From positions 186,001 through 250,000 of the forward strand of contig NZ_JAEDAE010000007.1 in NCBI RefSeq assembly GCF_016056375.1: 64,000 bases of DNA, given 5' to 3'. Each line of letters opens with the position of its first letter. The stretch's first letter is position 1. The position numbers and the translations under genes were made by a program. The DNA comes from Hymenobacter negativus (GTDB taxonomy: Bacteria > Bacteroidota > Bacteroidia > Cytophagales > Hymenobacteraceae). Below, in pieces: positions 49,301 to 57,896 of this stretch. The notes beneath the pieces were generated by a model. That model did no database searches. It was not told the origin of the DNA and saw only the letters and a program-made list of their open reading frames with translations.

Positions 49301-51469
49301 GCCACAGCCGGCCTGGTGTCCGTCACGGCCCCCGGCGGCGTGGCCACCAGCGCCACCAGCTTCTGCGTACAATACACGCCGGCGGCCACGGCCGCCAGCC
49401 GCTGCGGCGCGGGCTCCCTGACCCTGACCGCCACGGGTGCCCCCACGGGTGGTACTTATGCTTTCTATAGCACCGCCACGGGCGGCACGCCGTTGGGCAG
49501 CGGGGCCAGCTTCAACACGGCCAGCCTCAACGGCACCACCACATTCTACGTGGGCATCTCGACGGGCAGCGGCGCCAATGCCTGCGAGGGCCCGCGCACG
49601 CCGGTCGTGGCTACCATCAACCAAGTACCCACCACCGCTATATCCGCCAGCGGCCCGCTTAGCTTTTGCCCCGGCGGCAGCGTGACCCTTACGGCTACCG
49701 GGGCCGATACCTATCGGTGGAGCACCGGTGCCACCACGCCCACCATCACGGTGAGCCAAAGCGGCAGCTATAGTGTGACGGGTACCAACACGACGGGGGG
49801 CTGCACGGCGGTTTCGGCGGCTACGCAAGTCACCGTGAACCCGGCCGCTACGGCCAGCATTACGGCTGGCGGCCCCACCAGCTTCTGCCAGGGTGGCTCG
49901 GTAACGCTGACGGCCAACGGCGGCGGCACCTACTTGTGGAGCACCGGCGCCACTACGCCCACCATCACGGTGAGCCAGAGCGGCAGCTATAGTGTGACGG
50001 CGACCAACGCCAGTGGCTGTTCGGCCACCTCGGCCGCCACCACCGTGACGGCCAACCCCCTAGCAGTGGCCAATGCCGGGGCCGCCGCCACGTTCTGCTC
50101 CGGTAGTTCGGCCCAGTTGGGGGCGTCCGCCGTGGCGGGCTACACCTACAGCTGGAGCCCGGCCACGGGCCTGAGCAGCGCCACGGCCGCCAACCCCAGC
50201 GTGAGCCTGGCCAATGCCAGCAATGCCCCCACCACCATTACTTACACGCTCACGGCCACTAACGCCAGCGGGTGTTCGGCCACCAGCACGGTGGCCGTGA
50301 CGGTGAACCCGGCCGCAACGGCGAGCATTACGGCTGGCGGTCCCACCAGTTTCTGCCAAGGTGGCTCGGTCACGCTGACGGCCAGCGGCGGCGGTACTTA
50401 CCGCTGGAGCACGGGTGCTACAACACAGAGTATTAGCGTGAGCCAGAGCGGCAGCTACAGTGTAACGGCTACCAACGCCAGCGGCTGTTCGGCCACCTCG
50501 GCCGCCACCACCGTGACGGCCAACCCCCTAGCAGTGGCCAATGCCGGGGCCGCCGCCACGTTCTGCTCCGGTAGTTCGGCCCAGTTGGGGGCGTCCGCCG
50601 TGGCGGGCTACACCTACAGCTGGAGCCCGGCCACGGGCCTGAGCAGCGCCACGGCCGCCAACCCCAGCGTGAGCCTGGCCAATGCCAGCAATGCCCCCAC
50701 CACCATTACTTACACGCTCACGGCCACTACCGCCAGCGGGTGCTCGGCCACCAGCACGGTGGCCGTGACGGTGAACCCGGCCGCAACGGCCAGCATTGCG
50801 GCTGGCGGTCCCACCAGTTTCTGCCAAGGTGGCTCGGTCACGCTGACGGCCAGCGGCGGCGGTACTTACCGCTGGAGCAACGGTGCCACTACGCCCACTA
50901 TCAACGTGAGCCAGGGCGGCAGCTACACCGTGACAGCGACCAACGCCAGCGGCTGTTCGGCTACCTCGGCCGCTACCACGGTCGTCGTGAATGCCATTCC
51001 GGCCCAGCCGACGTTCACCCAAACCGTCACCAGCAGCGGCATCATCCTGACCAGCAGTGCCCCTACCGGCAACCAATGGTACCTGGACGGCGTGCTGATT
51101 CCGGGGGCTACCGGCAACACCTACACCGTAAGCAGCCGCTCCATGAACGGTACCTACACAGTAGTAACGACCTCAGCCGCCGGCTGCGCCTCGCCGGCTT
51201 CGGTGGGTACGCTCGTGCTGGGTACTGCTCCCCAGGCCCTGATGGCCCAGGTGCAGCTTTACCCCAACCCCACCCGGGGGCAGTTTATCGTGCAGGCCCC
51301 GGCTCCGGCCCGCGTGCGCGTGCTGAATGCCCTGGGGCAGGTAGTGGCTACGAAGCTGGCCGCTTCCACTACGCAGTCCCTCGACCTGACCGGCCTCGCC
51401 TCGGGCGTCTACGCCGTTCAGGTGCAGCTAGGTAGCGATGTCGTGGTGAAGCGCATCGTGCTGGAATAA
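46358..51469 (+). CDS. Large multi-domain T9SS protein (SBBP-like, IPT/TIG, Ig-like)
   Basis: A 1703 aa secreted protein. Start at the ATG at 46358 ([13 protein letters not shown], signal to ...AARAQ). Residues about 40-505 have propeller-like repeats as in the two preceding genes. Two IPT/TIG domains follow ([38 protein letters not shown]), then an about 250-residue beta-rich module ([19 protein letters not shown]), a third IPT, and a series of Ig-like repeats with [12 protein letters not shown] and [10 protein letters not shown]. The end is a T9SS domain ([14 protein letters not shown] ... [14 protein letters not shown] ... KRIVLE). Probably a surface adhesin or glycan-binding protein; function inferred. 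Confidence 0.85.
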   Translation: MLLSLPSFHALRCPKTGRALALIPALLALLAAPAARAQTPTWQTVNTPTSGSNATDYPTILESVPDGNGNVLVAGTFQGRVSFGNTTLVSAGYTDGFVAKYNPTTDTYLWAERLGTAAPDNLTGLAVSGTSVYVVGGGGGTSSSTTFTIGTQGQFTLSNDTYVVKFTDAGTSLTYGWGQATVSTVGNEARGVAVSGSNVYLIGYQGTGGSSTIGPLTLGTLTLPASSGGESAAYVAKLVDAGSSASWLWAKPLNAICTDIAAVGSAIYFTGYYYYSGRFDTTTFTADTYYGYQEDLFVARLTDNGATATYSWVLSDGDRNNNARGKALTVANGNVYVVGSTSGSQGFGQYYSGGVYNAFIWKMGTSGYSQWQTLWRMPGFGSPTLNELNDVAVTGADIFVSGIFGGSTTSMGSATATNGGNTLNAPSYDGFVGKVIDRGTTFTGAWALGLGAAGDDFARTLSVVGSKVYVGGTVVPPAQFSAITITSSNTTPLGFIAGLQATLTPAVVGISPSTGGAGTLVTLTGNNLTGATALTLNGVGITGFTVVNATTITFTVPVGATTGAIGVTVPSGPAVSTVGFTVVYPPTVSSLSPNHGVAGTTVVVNGSSLNGATAVALNGTALSGYTVNTAGTQLTLTLPAGVSTGDLAVTTPTGTSQLPFTVDAPTAGPILLDGYRESRYGAAQAVQTSATGVGNAVNGSQTTALLGSELDAAYTYVHGDSLYVFLAGNLQNNGSTVDIFFDTQTGGQNILANNNPNVDNGGLNAMAGLRFDTNFAADYMMSVKARVQNGVIDTYFATLGTGGTSQNPASTGAGRVVTMNLGSGRTGTVAVDMSNTGGVSATTVDPGTPEAVVTGIEFVLPLAAIGAPAGSLKIAAFINNASHDFLSNQVLGALPAGTTNLGNPLNVNFNNVAGNQYFTTTLPAVPTQVSTVSPASGAVGSTVTITGAGFTGATSVSFNGVSTTAFTVTSPTTITVTVPAGATAGLVSVTAPGGVATSATSFCVQYTPAATAASRCGAGSLTLTATGAPTGGTYAFYSTATGGTPLGSGASFNTASLNGTTTFYVGISTGSGANACEGPRTPVVATINQVPTTAISASGPLSFCPGGSVTLTATGADTYRWSTGATTPTITVSQSGSYSVTGTNTTGGCTAVSAATQVTVNPAATASITAGGPTSFCQGGSVTLTANGGGTYLWSTGATTPTITVSQSGSYSVTATNASGCSATSAATTVTANPLAVANAGAAATFCSGSSAQLGASAVAGYTYSWSPATGLSSATAANPSVSLANASNAPTTITYTLTATNASGCSATSTVAVTVNPAATASITAGGPTSFCQGGSVTLTASGGGTYRWSTGATTQSISVSQSGSYSVTATNASGCSATSAATTVTANPLAVANAGAAATFCSGSSAQLGASAVAGYTYSWSPATGLSSATAANPSVSLANASNAPTTITYTLTATTASGCSATSTVAVTVNPAATASIAAGGPTSFCQGGSVTLTASGGGTYRWSNGATTPTINVSQGGSYTVTATNASGCSATSAATTVVVNAIPAQPTFTQTVTSSGIILTSSAPTGNQWYLDGVLIPGATGNTYTVSSRSMNGTYTVVTTSAAGCASPASVGTLVLGTAPQALMAQVQLYPNPTRGQFIVQAPAPARVRVLNALGQVVATKLAASTTQSLDLTGLASGVYAVQVQLGSDVVVKRIVLE
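49840..51000 (+). repeat. 468-bp near-identical tandem repeat in the Ig-like region
   Basis: The AGCATT of the SITAGG/SIAAGG segment recurs at 49856, 50324 and 50792, a period of 468 bp (156 aa). The second half of units 1 and 2 (about 50030-50310 and 50498-50778) is almost base-for-base identical. The third unit is partial. Confidence 0.9.
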
Positions 51470-51484
51470 GCAGTTGCAGCCTTT

Positions 51485-51526
51485 GCAAAATGGCCCGCCC
51501 GGCAGTTGCCGGGCGGGCCATTTTGC
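51485..51526 (+). terminator. Hairpin after the large T9SS gene
   Basis: GCAAAATGGCCCGCCCGG (51485-51502) pairs with CCGGGCGGGCCATTTTGC (51509-51526). There is no long T-run after it apart from the TTTT in the arm, so termination strength is uncertain. Confidence 0.75.
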
Positions 51527-51591
51527 GTTGAAGAAGAGGTCGGGCAGTGGCTAGCCGCCTGCCAGTAGTTGCCTGGCCGTATCTTCGCGCC

Positions 51592-52272
51592 ATGAGCCAG
51601 CCCATGAACTTCGCTGCCCGAATCGACCATACCCTGCTGCGCCCCGATTGCGCAGAGGAGCAAATCATCCAGCTCTGCGAAGAGGCTGCCGCCCACGGCT
51701 TCGCCACGGTGTGCGTGCCGCCGTGCTACGTGGCGTTGGCCGCGGCAAAGCTGGCCACAACCAGCGTGGGCATCTGCACCGTCATCGGGTTTCCGCTGGG
51801 CTATGCTACCTCGGCCGTCAAGTTCAAGGAAGCCGAAGTGGCCTTGTATGACGGGGCCACCGAGCTGGACATGGTCATCAACATTTCGGCCCTGAAATCG
51901 GGCAAGACCGATGCCATTCAGGCTGAAATTCTGGATTTGGCCGACCTCTGCCACGTCAATCAGGCCCTGCTTAAGGTCATCATCGAAACCGCCCTGCTCT
52001 CGGACGAGGAGATTGAGCTGGCCTGCCGCCTGTGCGTGGGCGGCGAGGCCGATTTCGTGAAAACTTCCACCGGCTTTGCCAGCCGGGGCGCGTCGGTGGC
52101 CGACATCGCGCTCATGCGCCGCTCCCTGCCCGATACCGTGCGCATCAAGGCGTCCGGGGGCATCCGCACCCGCGAAGCTGCGCTGGCCCTGGTGGCTGCC
52201 GGGGCCGACCGCATCGGCTCGTCCAATAGCCTGGCCCTGATTGCTGAATCCGATGAACCGACTGCTGCCTAA
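51592..52272 (+). CDS. deoC: Deoxyribose-phosphate aldolase
   Basis: Cleaves 2-deoxyribose-5-phosphate to glyceraldehyde-3-phosphate and acetaldehyde in nucleoside catabolism. 226 aa from MSQPMNFAARIDHTLLRPD (51592). The Schiff-base Lys is in EADFVKTSTGF, with KASGGIRTREAAL and the N-terminal IDHTLL. The start at 51592 is preferred over an upstream in-frame codon at 51547. The next gene overlaps its end by 20 nt, so the two are probably co-translated. Confidence 0.96.
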   Translation: MSQPMNFAARIDHTLLRPDCAEEQIIQLCEEAAAHGFATVCVPPCYVALAAAKLATTSVGICTVIGFPLGYATSAVKFKEAEVALYDGATELDMVINISALKSGKTDAIQAEILDLADLCHVNQALLKVIIETALLSDEEIELACRLCVGGEADFVKTSTGFASRGASVADIALMRRSLPDTVRIKASGGIRTREAALALVAAGADRIGSSNSLALIAESDEPTAA

Positions 52273-52810
52273 GATGCTCGTCGCCTCCCTGCTCTTCGGG
52301 CTCACGGCCTGCGCTGGTGCGGCCCCGCAGGCTCCCCGCGCCAGCACCCCCGCCGATACCACGCTCAAAAAAGCTGCTACTGCTGCGCCCATGCCCGCCG
52401 AGGACGTGACGAAATACCGCCCGGTGTTCGCCGCGCCCAAAGCCACGCCCCTCGTTCCCACCGTGCCCTCCAAAACCACGGTGCTGCCCACTGCCCACGT
52501 CAACGCTCAGGTAGAACAGCGCCTGCGCGACCAGGCCTTCACCAATCAGAACGTGAAGTATGCCCAGGGCTACCGCCTGCTGGTGTACCTGGGCTTGGAG
52601 CGCGACCAGGTGATGGCCATTCGGCGCACCGTCATCGGCCGCTACCCCGACGAGACGGACTACATCACCTTCAAATCACCGGTCTACCGCCTCTACATCG
52701 GTGACTACCTTACCAAACTCGACGCGGCCCGCGCCATGGCCCGCCTGCGCGGCCTCACCCCCAAGCTGGAGCTCGAAGCCACCCAGGTGGTGCTGAACAA
52801 AAACCCGTAG
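52253..52810 (+). CDS. SPOR-domain lipoprotein
   Basis: A 185 aa protein with a lipoprotein signal (LLPKMLVASLLFGLTAC, lipid Cys about 20), a Pro/Ala/Thr-rich linker, and a C-terminal SPOR-like domain at about 105-180 (GYRLLVYLGLERDQV ... VYRLYIGDYLTKLDAARAM). SPOR domains bind denuded peptidoglycan at septa. The ATG at 52253 lies inside the end of deoC in another frame. Confidence 0.82.
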   Translation: MNRLLPKMLVASLLFGLTACAGAAPQAPRASTPADTTLKKAATAAPMPAEDVTKYRPVFAAPKATPLVPTVPSKTTVLPTAHVNAQVEQRLRDQAFTNQNVKYAQGYRLLVYLGLERDQVMAIRRTVIGRYPDETDYITFKSPVYRLYIGDYLTKLDAARAMARLRGLTPKLELEATQVVLNKNP

Positions 52811-52832
52811 GGGAGGAGCCTAGATTGATTAT

Positions 52833-52943
52833 AAAGGCCGTCATGCCGAGCGCAGCGAAGCATCTTTACCGCAGTAGTAATCCTAATCGAAAGAGTTAGT
52901 GTCGAGGTAAAGATGCTTCGCTGCGCTCGGCATGACGGCCTTT
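52833..52943. repeat. Palindromic repeat element, 38-bp perfect arms
   Basis: 52833-52870 is a perfect reverse complement of 52906-52943, loop 35 nt. The arm holds GTCATGC, GAGCGCAGCGAAG and CATCTT as in the element at 28455, and the loop also has GAGTTAGTG. It lies between the SPOR lipoprotein and the M20 hydrolase and adds a spurious in-frame ATG (52913) to the latter. Confidence 0.92.
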
Positions 52944-52981
52944 CTTCCGGCCCCAAAACTGTCCAACCCCTACCCACTCCC

Positions 52982-54172
52982 ATGCCCGACATCCTCATCC
53001 CTCGCATCCAGGCGCTGGCCGCCGCCCATGCCGCCGACACTGTGGCCCTGCGCCAGCACCTGCACGCCCACCCGGAGCTTTCGTTTGAAGAAGTGAACAC
53101 CGCCGCCTTCGTCACACGGGAGCTGGAGAAGCTGGGCCTGAAGCCGCAGCCCATCGCCAACACCGGCGTGGTGGCCCTCATCGAAGGCCAGCCCGGCGGC
53201 TCCACCATCGCCCTGCGGGCCGACATGGACGCGCTGCCTATCCAGGAAGCCAGCGACGTGCCCTACAAATCGACCAACCCTGGCGTGATGCACGCCTGTG
53301 GCCACGACGTGCATACCGCCTCACTGCTGGGCGCGGCCCGCATCCTGAACGAGCTGAAAGGCGAGTTCAAAGGCACCGTGAAACTGATGTTTCAGCCCGG
53401 TGAGGAGCGCCTGCCCGGCGGCGCGTCGCTGATGATAAAGGAAGGCGTGCTGGAAAATCCGGCCGTGAGCCACGTGCTGGGGCAGCACGTTTTTCCGCAC
53501 CTGCCGGCCGGCAAAATCGGCCTGCGCCCCGGTCGCTACATGGCCAGCACCGATGAGTTGTATCTAACGATAAAAGGCAAGGGTGGCCACGGGGCCATGC
53601 CCGAAATGAACCTCGACCCCGTTCTGGTGGCCGCCCACATCATCGTGGCTGCTCAGCAAATCGTGAGCCGGCGCGCCAACCCCAAAATTCCCTCGGTGCT
53701 GAGCTTCGGCAAGGTCATCGCCAACGGCGCCACCAACGTCATCCCCAACGAAGTTTACCTCGAAGGCACTTTCCGGACCCTGAATGAGGAATGGCGCGCC
53801 GAGGCCCACCAGCACCTGCGCAAGCTCTGCGAGGGCCTGGCCGAAAGCATGGGCGCGGTGTGCGAGCTCGAAATCCGCCACGGCTATCCGTACCTGGAAA
53901 ATGAGCCCGCCCTCACCGCTCGCGTGCGGGCCGCCGCCGAAGCCTACCTCGGCCCCGAAAACGTGGTTGAGCTCGACCAGTGGATGGCCGCCGAGGACTT
54001 CGCCTACTTCTCGCAGGCCGCGCCGGCCTGTTTCTACCGCCTTGGCACGCGCCACGCCGATGGCCGTTTTGCCGCTTCCGTGCACACGCCCACCTTCGAT
54101 ATCGACGAGCAGGCGCTGGCCACCGGCCCCGGCCTTATGGCCTGGCTGGCCATCAAGGAGCTGGGGGAGTAA
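52982..54172 (+). CDS. M20-family amidohydrolase
   Basis: A 396 aa zinc-type metallohydrolase of the M20D group (N-acyl-amino-acid / hippurate / IAA-amino-acid hydrolases). Motifs are LRQHLHAHPELSFEE, ALRADMDALPI, MHACGHDVHTASLLGAA and FQPGEERLPGGA, with the metal-ligand Glu and His. Start MPDILIPRIQ at 52982, after the palindromic element. Natural substrate unknown. Followed directly by another palindrome. Confidence 0.94.
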   Translation: MPDILIPRIQALAAAHAADTVALRQHLHAHPELSFEEVNTAAFVTRELEKLGLKPQPIANTGVVALIEGQPGGSTIALRADMDALPIQEASDVPYKSTNPGVMHACGHDVHTASLLGAARILNELKGEFKGTVKLMFQPGEERLPGGASLMIKEGVLENPAVSHVLGQHVFPHLPAGKIGLRPGRYMASTDELYLTIKGKGGHGAMPEMNLDPVLVAAHIIVAAQQIVSRRANPKIPSVLSFGKVIANGATNVIPNEVYLEGTFRTLNEEWRAEAHQHLRKLCEGLAESMGAVCELEIRHGYPYLENEPALTARVRAAAEAYLGPENVVELDQWMAAEDFAYFSQAAPACFYRLGTRHADGRFAASVHTPTFDIDEQALATGPGLMAWLAIKELGE

Positions 54173-54179
54173 GCCCTAC

Positions 54180-54247
54180 GTAGTCGCGGGCTTTTGGTCC
54201 GCCAAGGCATCTGCTCGTACCATTCGCGGATTAAAAGTCCGCGCTAC
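54180..54247. repeat. Palindromic repeat element, about 22-bp imperfect arms
   Basis: 54180-54202 and 54226-54247 are imperfect reverse complements (GTAG..GCGG..TTTT..TCCGC against its complement; one extra T and a few transitions), loop 23 nt. The arm sequence differs from the other two families in this window. Confidence 0.75.
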
Positions 54248-54256
54248 CTTCCCTTT

Positions 54257-55078
54257 ATGAACCGAATTCTGCCCCTCGTCCTGCTCTCGGCCGCCCTTTT
54301 GGCCCGGCCCGCGGCCGCCCAAACGCGCCGTTCCACTTCTGGCCTGCAGCTCTGGCCTGAAGCGCAAGCCGAGCTGGCCCTGCCCGGCAACGACTACCTG
54401 CTCCTGAGCGCCCGCGGCCAGCAGAACACCGACAACAACCACCTGCTCGGGGGCGACCCCAAACGGGTGCTGGGCTTCGACGAGCAGCGCCTGAACTTGG
54501 CGTACGAGCATTTCTTTGGCGAGCACTGGAGCCTGGGCGGCACGCTGGGCTATTTCAGCGCCAGTACCAAGGACTACGTGCTGATACCAGAAGTGCTGCT
54601 GCGCCACCGCAGCCCCGTCGGCCCGCTCACCTTCGGCCAGCGCCTGAGCGTGGAGCGCACTTTTCCCAGCGTCACTGGCGCCAAGGGCCAGACCAACGCC
54701 CGCCTGCGCGTCGACCTCGAAAAGCTGTTGCCCCTCGGCACGGGCAGCTTTGCCCTGCGCCCCCGCCTGAGCTACGAAGCGACCACCCACGTCCGCCTGC
54801 TAACCTCCGATACCGACCCCGACGAGCGCACCATCCAGTTCACCAGCCTACGCGGCGAAGTGGGCGTTCGGGTAGCCGGATTGTTTGATTTCACGCCCTG
54901 GTTTGCGTACCAGACCAATTATAGCTTTAGCCTGGCCAGCTATGATAGGTTTAACAACATCATCATCCCGGCTGGGCGTTTGAACGCCGTGACCCCGGTG
55001 CTGGGCCTTGACTTGCGCTTCACCATTCTTCAGGGCCAGGGTGCTGAGGGCCGCCAGCAACTGCCCACCCAACACTAA
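54257..55078 (+). CDS. DUF2490 family outer-membrane-type protein
   Basis: A 273 aa protein with a signal peptide (MNRILPLVLLSAALLARPAAAQ) followed by beta-strand-rich sequence: LQLWPEAQAELALPGNDYLLL, RLNLAYEHFFGEHWSLGGTLGYF, PRLSYEATTHV and VTPVLGLDLRFTIL. This fits the DUF2490 group of small barrel proteins of unknown function. Start at the ATG at 54257. Confidence 0.8.
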   Translation: MNRILPLVLLSAALLARPAAAQTRRSTSGLQLWPEAQAELALPGNDYLLLSARGQQNTDNNHLLGGDPKRVLGFDEQRLNLAYEHFFGEHWSLGGTLGYFSASTKDYVLIPEVLLRHRSPVGPLTFGQRLSVERTFPSVTGAKGQTNARLRVDLEKLLPLGTGSFALRPRLSYEATTHVRLLTSDTDPDERTIQFTSLRGEVGVRVAGLFDFTPWFAYQTNYSFSLASYDRFNNIIIPAGRLNAVTPVLGLDLRFTILQGQGAEGRQQLPTQH

Positions 55079-55311
55079 TGCCGAGTTGATGACAAAATTT
55101 CAGGCTTGGCTTTAAGGGTAATTGTTATCTGAATAACTCTGGTGGCCGTTTTGTCAATTGGAGTAGGCATTTGATATTAGCATAATTTTCCGAAATAAGA
55201 CAAATTGTCGCAAAAGTCTGCGCGTAAATCGATTGGTATAGAATTTAAGGAAGTGAGGTATGCCGCCAGCCGGCTGTGATTCTTTCACTTACTCTAACAT
55301 TCTATATTTCA

Positions 55312-55830
55312 ATGGCAACTCTGCTGTATAACAACCGCCCTTCTCTCCGCCCCAGCCGCGCTTTGAGCGCCATGCTGGCCGACATGCTCCGCGAGCCGCA
55401 AGCACCCGCCGCGCAGCCCACGCCTGCCTTCGTACCCGCCGCCGACATCCTCGAAACCGCTACCGGTTTTGAATTGCACCTGGCCCTGCCCGGCGTGAAA
55501 AAAGAAAGCATTAACCTTGAATTCCTCGACGGCCAGCTCGTAGTATCCGGCACCCGCCCAAACCCGGTGGCCGCTGCGAAAGAAGCTGACACTGTTGCCT
55601 CGGAAGCTCCCGCTGCCGAGAATACCGCCACCGTGGTGACGCCTGAGGCACCGGCCGCGCCTAAGTTCCGCCGCATCGAAACCAACTACGGCCAGTTCTC
55701 GCGCACCTTCCGCCTGCCCGATACGGTGAATGTGAAGGCCATCGCCGCCGAACTCACCGATGGTATCCTGCGCGTGACGCTGCCCTTCGACACGGAAAAA
55801 GTGACCACCCAGCACATCGAAATCCGCTAA
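55312..55830 (+). CDS. Small heat-shock protein, Hsp20 family
   Basis: A 172 aa ATP-independent holdase. The alpha-crystallin domain begins at about residue 40 (PAADILETATGFELHLALPGVKKESINLEF) and is interrupted by an Ala/Glu/Pro-rich loop of about 35 residues (about 87-118). It resumes with RRIETNYGQFSRTFRLPDTVNVKAI and ends ILRVTLPFDTEKVTTQHIEIR. Start MATLLYNNRPSLRPSR at 55312. The 233-nt AT-rich spacer before it likely carries its promoter; no specific heat-shock element was identified. Confidence 0.92.
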   Translation: MATLLYNNRPSLRPSRALSAMLADMLREPQAPAAQPTPAFVPAADILETATGFELHLALPGVKKESINLEFLDGQLVVSGTRPNPVAAAKEADTVASEAPAAENTATVVTPEAPAAPKFRRIETNYGQFSRTFRLPDTVNVKAIAAELTDGILRVTLPFDTEKVTTQHIEIR

Positions 55831-55846
55831 GCGCGGGCCGGGTTGT

Positions 55847-55877
55847 AAAAAAAGGCACCTCTCGGGGTGCCTTTTTT
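55847..55877 (+). terminator. Terminator after hsp20
   Basis: AAAAAAAGGCACC pairs with GGGTGCCTTTTTT, short loop, strong T-run. Confidence 0.9.
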
Positions 55878-56073
55878 GCAGCCACCAATGTTGGGCTGCT
55901 GACAAGCTGGTTTTGGCCTGTTTTCTGCTGAAAGCAACCTTCGCACGCGAAAGCGAATCCTTTCTGCGTTAAGCCGGAAATAACCTGGCTGGGCTCATCC
56001 GGTTTTCATTCGGCTGATGCTAAATTAGGCTCTCTGTTCACCCCATTTACCTTTTTCAAATTTTCCCTTACCC

Positions 56074-57576
56074 ATGCAAGCAAAACAAATGATGCTCGGC
56101 CTGCTCGGTTCTGCCATTCTCGGCGGCGGCGTGGCCGTGGGGGGATACAAGCTGCTCGAGCCGGCCCAGGTGGCGCCTCAGGCCGTAGCCGCCGACCCCC
56201 AGGTGCGTTACACTTCCGAGATGCGGAGCACGCCCTACGCCGTGCCCGAGGGCCTGAATTTTGTGGCCGCCGCCGCCGCCGTGACCCCGGCCGTGGTGCA
56301 CGTGATGACCGAATATGCCGCGCCGTCCGTCGACCAGCGCCAGCAGCAGATGGACCCCTTCCTGCGCCAGTTTTTTGGCGACCAGTTAGAGCAGTTTCAT
56401 GGCCAGCAGCCGCAGGGCGGCGGTCAGGGTTCGGGCTCGGGCGTGATTATCGCCGCCAACGGTTATATCGTGACTAACAACCACGTCATCGACAAAGCCT
56501 CCAAGATTGAGGTCGTGCTCGACGACAAGCGCAAGTTTGAAGCCGAGTTGGTGGGGGCCGACCCCAACACCGACCTGGCCGTGCTGAAAGTGAAGGCCGA
56601 CAACCTGCCCTTCGTGAAATACGGCAACTCCGACGACGTGAAAGTGGGCCAGTGGGTGCTCGCCGTGGGCAACCCATTCAACCTGAACTCGACCGTGACA
56701 GCCGGTATCATCTCGGCCAAAGGCCGGAACATCGACATCCTGCGCCGCAAGGACAACATGGGCATCGAGTCGTTCATCCAGACCGACGCCGTGGTGAACC
56801 CCGGCAACTCGGGCGGCGCCCTTGTGAACCTGAACGGTGACCTGATTGGCATCAACTCGGCCATTGCCTCGCACACGGGCAGCTACGAAGGCTACTCCTT
56901 CGCCATTCCCAGCTCGCTGGCCAGCAAAGTGGTGGACGACCTGCTGAAATACAAAGTAGTGCAGCGCGCCCTGCTCGGCGTGCAAATCCAGGAAGTGGAC
57001 GCCAAGCTGGCTTCGGAGAAAAAGCTCAACACGCTGAACGGCGTGTACGTGCAGGGCCTGACGGCTGGTAGCGCCGCCGCCCAGGCCGGTCTGAAAAAGG
57101 ACGACATCATCACCCAAATCAACGGCGTGGCCGTGAATACGTCGTCGCAGCTCCAGGAGCAGGTGGCCCGTTTCCGGCCTGGCGATAAGATTAAGGTGAG
57201 CTACCTGCGCGGTGGCACAGCTAACACGGCCGAAGCTGTGTTGCGCAACGCTACTGGCACCACTGGCATCGTGCGCGAGGATGCGATGGCAGCCGCCATC
57301 AAGTACGAAGGCGCGACCATTGCCGCCGTGCCGGCCCGCGACCTGGCCAAGCTGGGCTTGGAAGGCGGTGCCAAAATCAGTGGTATCAAGGGCAGCAACT
57401 TCCGCGAGACGGGCATGGCTGATGGCTTCATCATCACCCGCATCGATAAGAACCAAGTGACCAAGCCGGCCGATGTGAAGAGCTACCTCGACCAGGCCCG
57501 CGAAAACTCGGGCGCGCTGGTGGAAGGTGTGTACCCTGATGGCCGTAAGGCCTACTATCCCATCGGGCAGGAATAG
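56074..57576 (+). CDS. degP: DegP/HtrA-type periplasmic serine protease
   Basis: A 500 aa protein-quality-control protease. N-terminal anchor or signal (LGLLGSAILGGGVAVGGYKLL). The catalytic triad is His in NNHVID (about 136), Asp in NTDLAVLKV (about 167) and Ser in PGNSGGALV (about 245). Two PDZ domains follow: GVQIQEVDAKLASEKK ... GLKKDDIITQING, and a second around KISGIKGSNFRETG. It lies next to hsp20, so envelope and cytosolic stress functions adjoin. Confidence 0.95.
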   Translation: MQAKQMMLGLLGSAILGGGVAVGGYKLLEPAQVAPQAVAADPQVRYTSEMRSTPYAVPEGLNFVAAAAAVTPAVVHVMTEYAAPSVDQRQQQMDPFLRQFFGDQLEQFHGQQPQGGGQGSGSGVIIAANGYIVTNNHVIDKASKIEVVLDDKRKFEAELVGADPNTDLAVLKVKADNLPFVKYGNSDDVKVGQWVLAVGNPFNLNSTVTAGIISAKGRNIDILRRKDNMGIESFIQTDAVVNPGNSGGALVNLNGDLIGINSAIASHTGSYEGYSFAIPSSLASKVVDDLLKYKVVQRALLGVQIQEVDAKLASEKKLNTLNGVYVQGLTAGSAAAQAGLKKDDIITQINGVAVNTSSQLQEQVARFRPGDKIKVSYLRGGTANTAEAVLRNATGTTGIVREDAMAAAIKYEGATIAAVPARDLAKLGLEGGAKISGIKGSNFRETGMADGFIITRIDKNQVTKPADVKSYLDQARENSGALVEGVYPDGRKAYYPIGQE

Positions 57577-57597
57577 CCCACTGTAGTTGAGTAATGG

Positions 57598-57632
57598 AAA
57601 AGCCCCTGCCGCATCGGCAGGGGCTTTTTTTG
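57598..57632 (+). terminator. Terminator after degP
   Basis: AAAAGCCCCTGCCG (57598-57611) pairs with CGGCAGGGGCTTTT (57615-57628), loop CAT, followed by T residues. Confidence 0.92.
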
Positions 57633-57896
57633 TTTATAGTCCGCTTACAATGCTGGAGTCTCATTTTGGGACAAGTTTGAGTTGACAACCCCGTAAGCCG
57701 GAAGTATTCATCCTGTGCTCACCATAAAGCGGATATACCATTGAACATCAGGAAAAAATATAAAAAATGCGTCTGTTTAAGTGCTTTTAGTTAGCCCCTA
57801 TTAGTAGGTTCTAACGTAGTTATTATCCCAAGTCGGGAAATGAATGGCTTAGTGTTTCCACTTATATATACAGCATGCCCAGCTTTCCCTTGCCCA
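57633..57896 (+). other. Low-GC spacer before the AAA ATPase gene
   Basis: About 260 nt with visibly lower GC than its surroundings (A/T runs such as AAAAAATATAAAAAAT). No ORF, tRNA or clear hairpin was found. TCCGCTT and AAGCGGA occur about 90 nt apart but are too distant to form a convincing structure. Confidence 0.5.

Noticed and set aside
49840..51000. Regular repeats considered as a CRISPR array
   Set aside because: Units are 468 bp, coding, and without short conserved repeats separated by unique spacers.
57633..57896. Possible small RNA or tRNA in the low-GC spacer
   Set aside because: No cloverleaf, strong hairpin or promoter-terminator pair could be seen.
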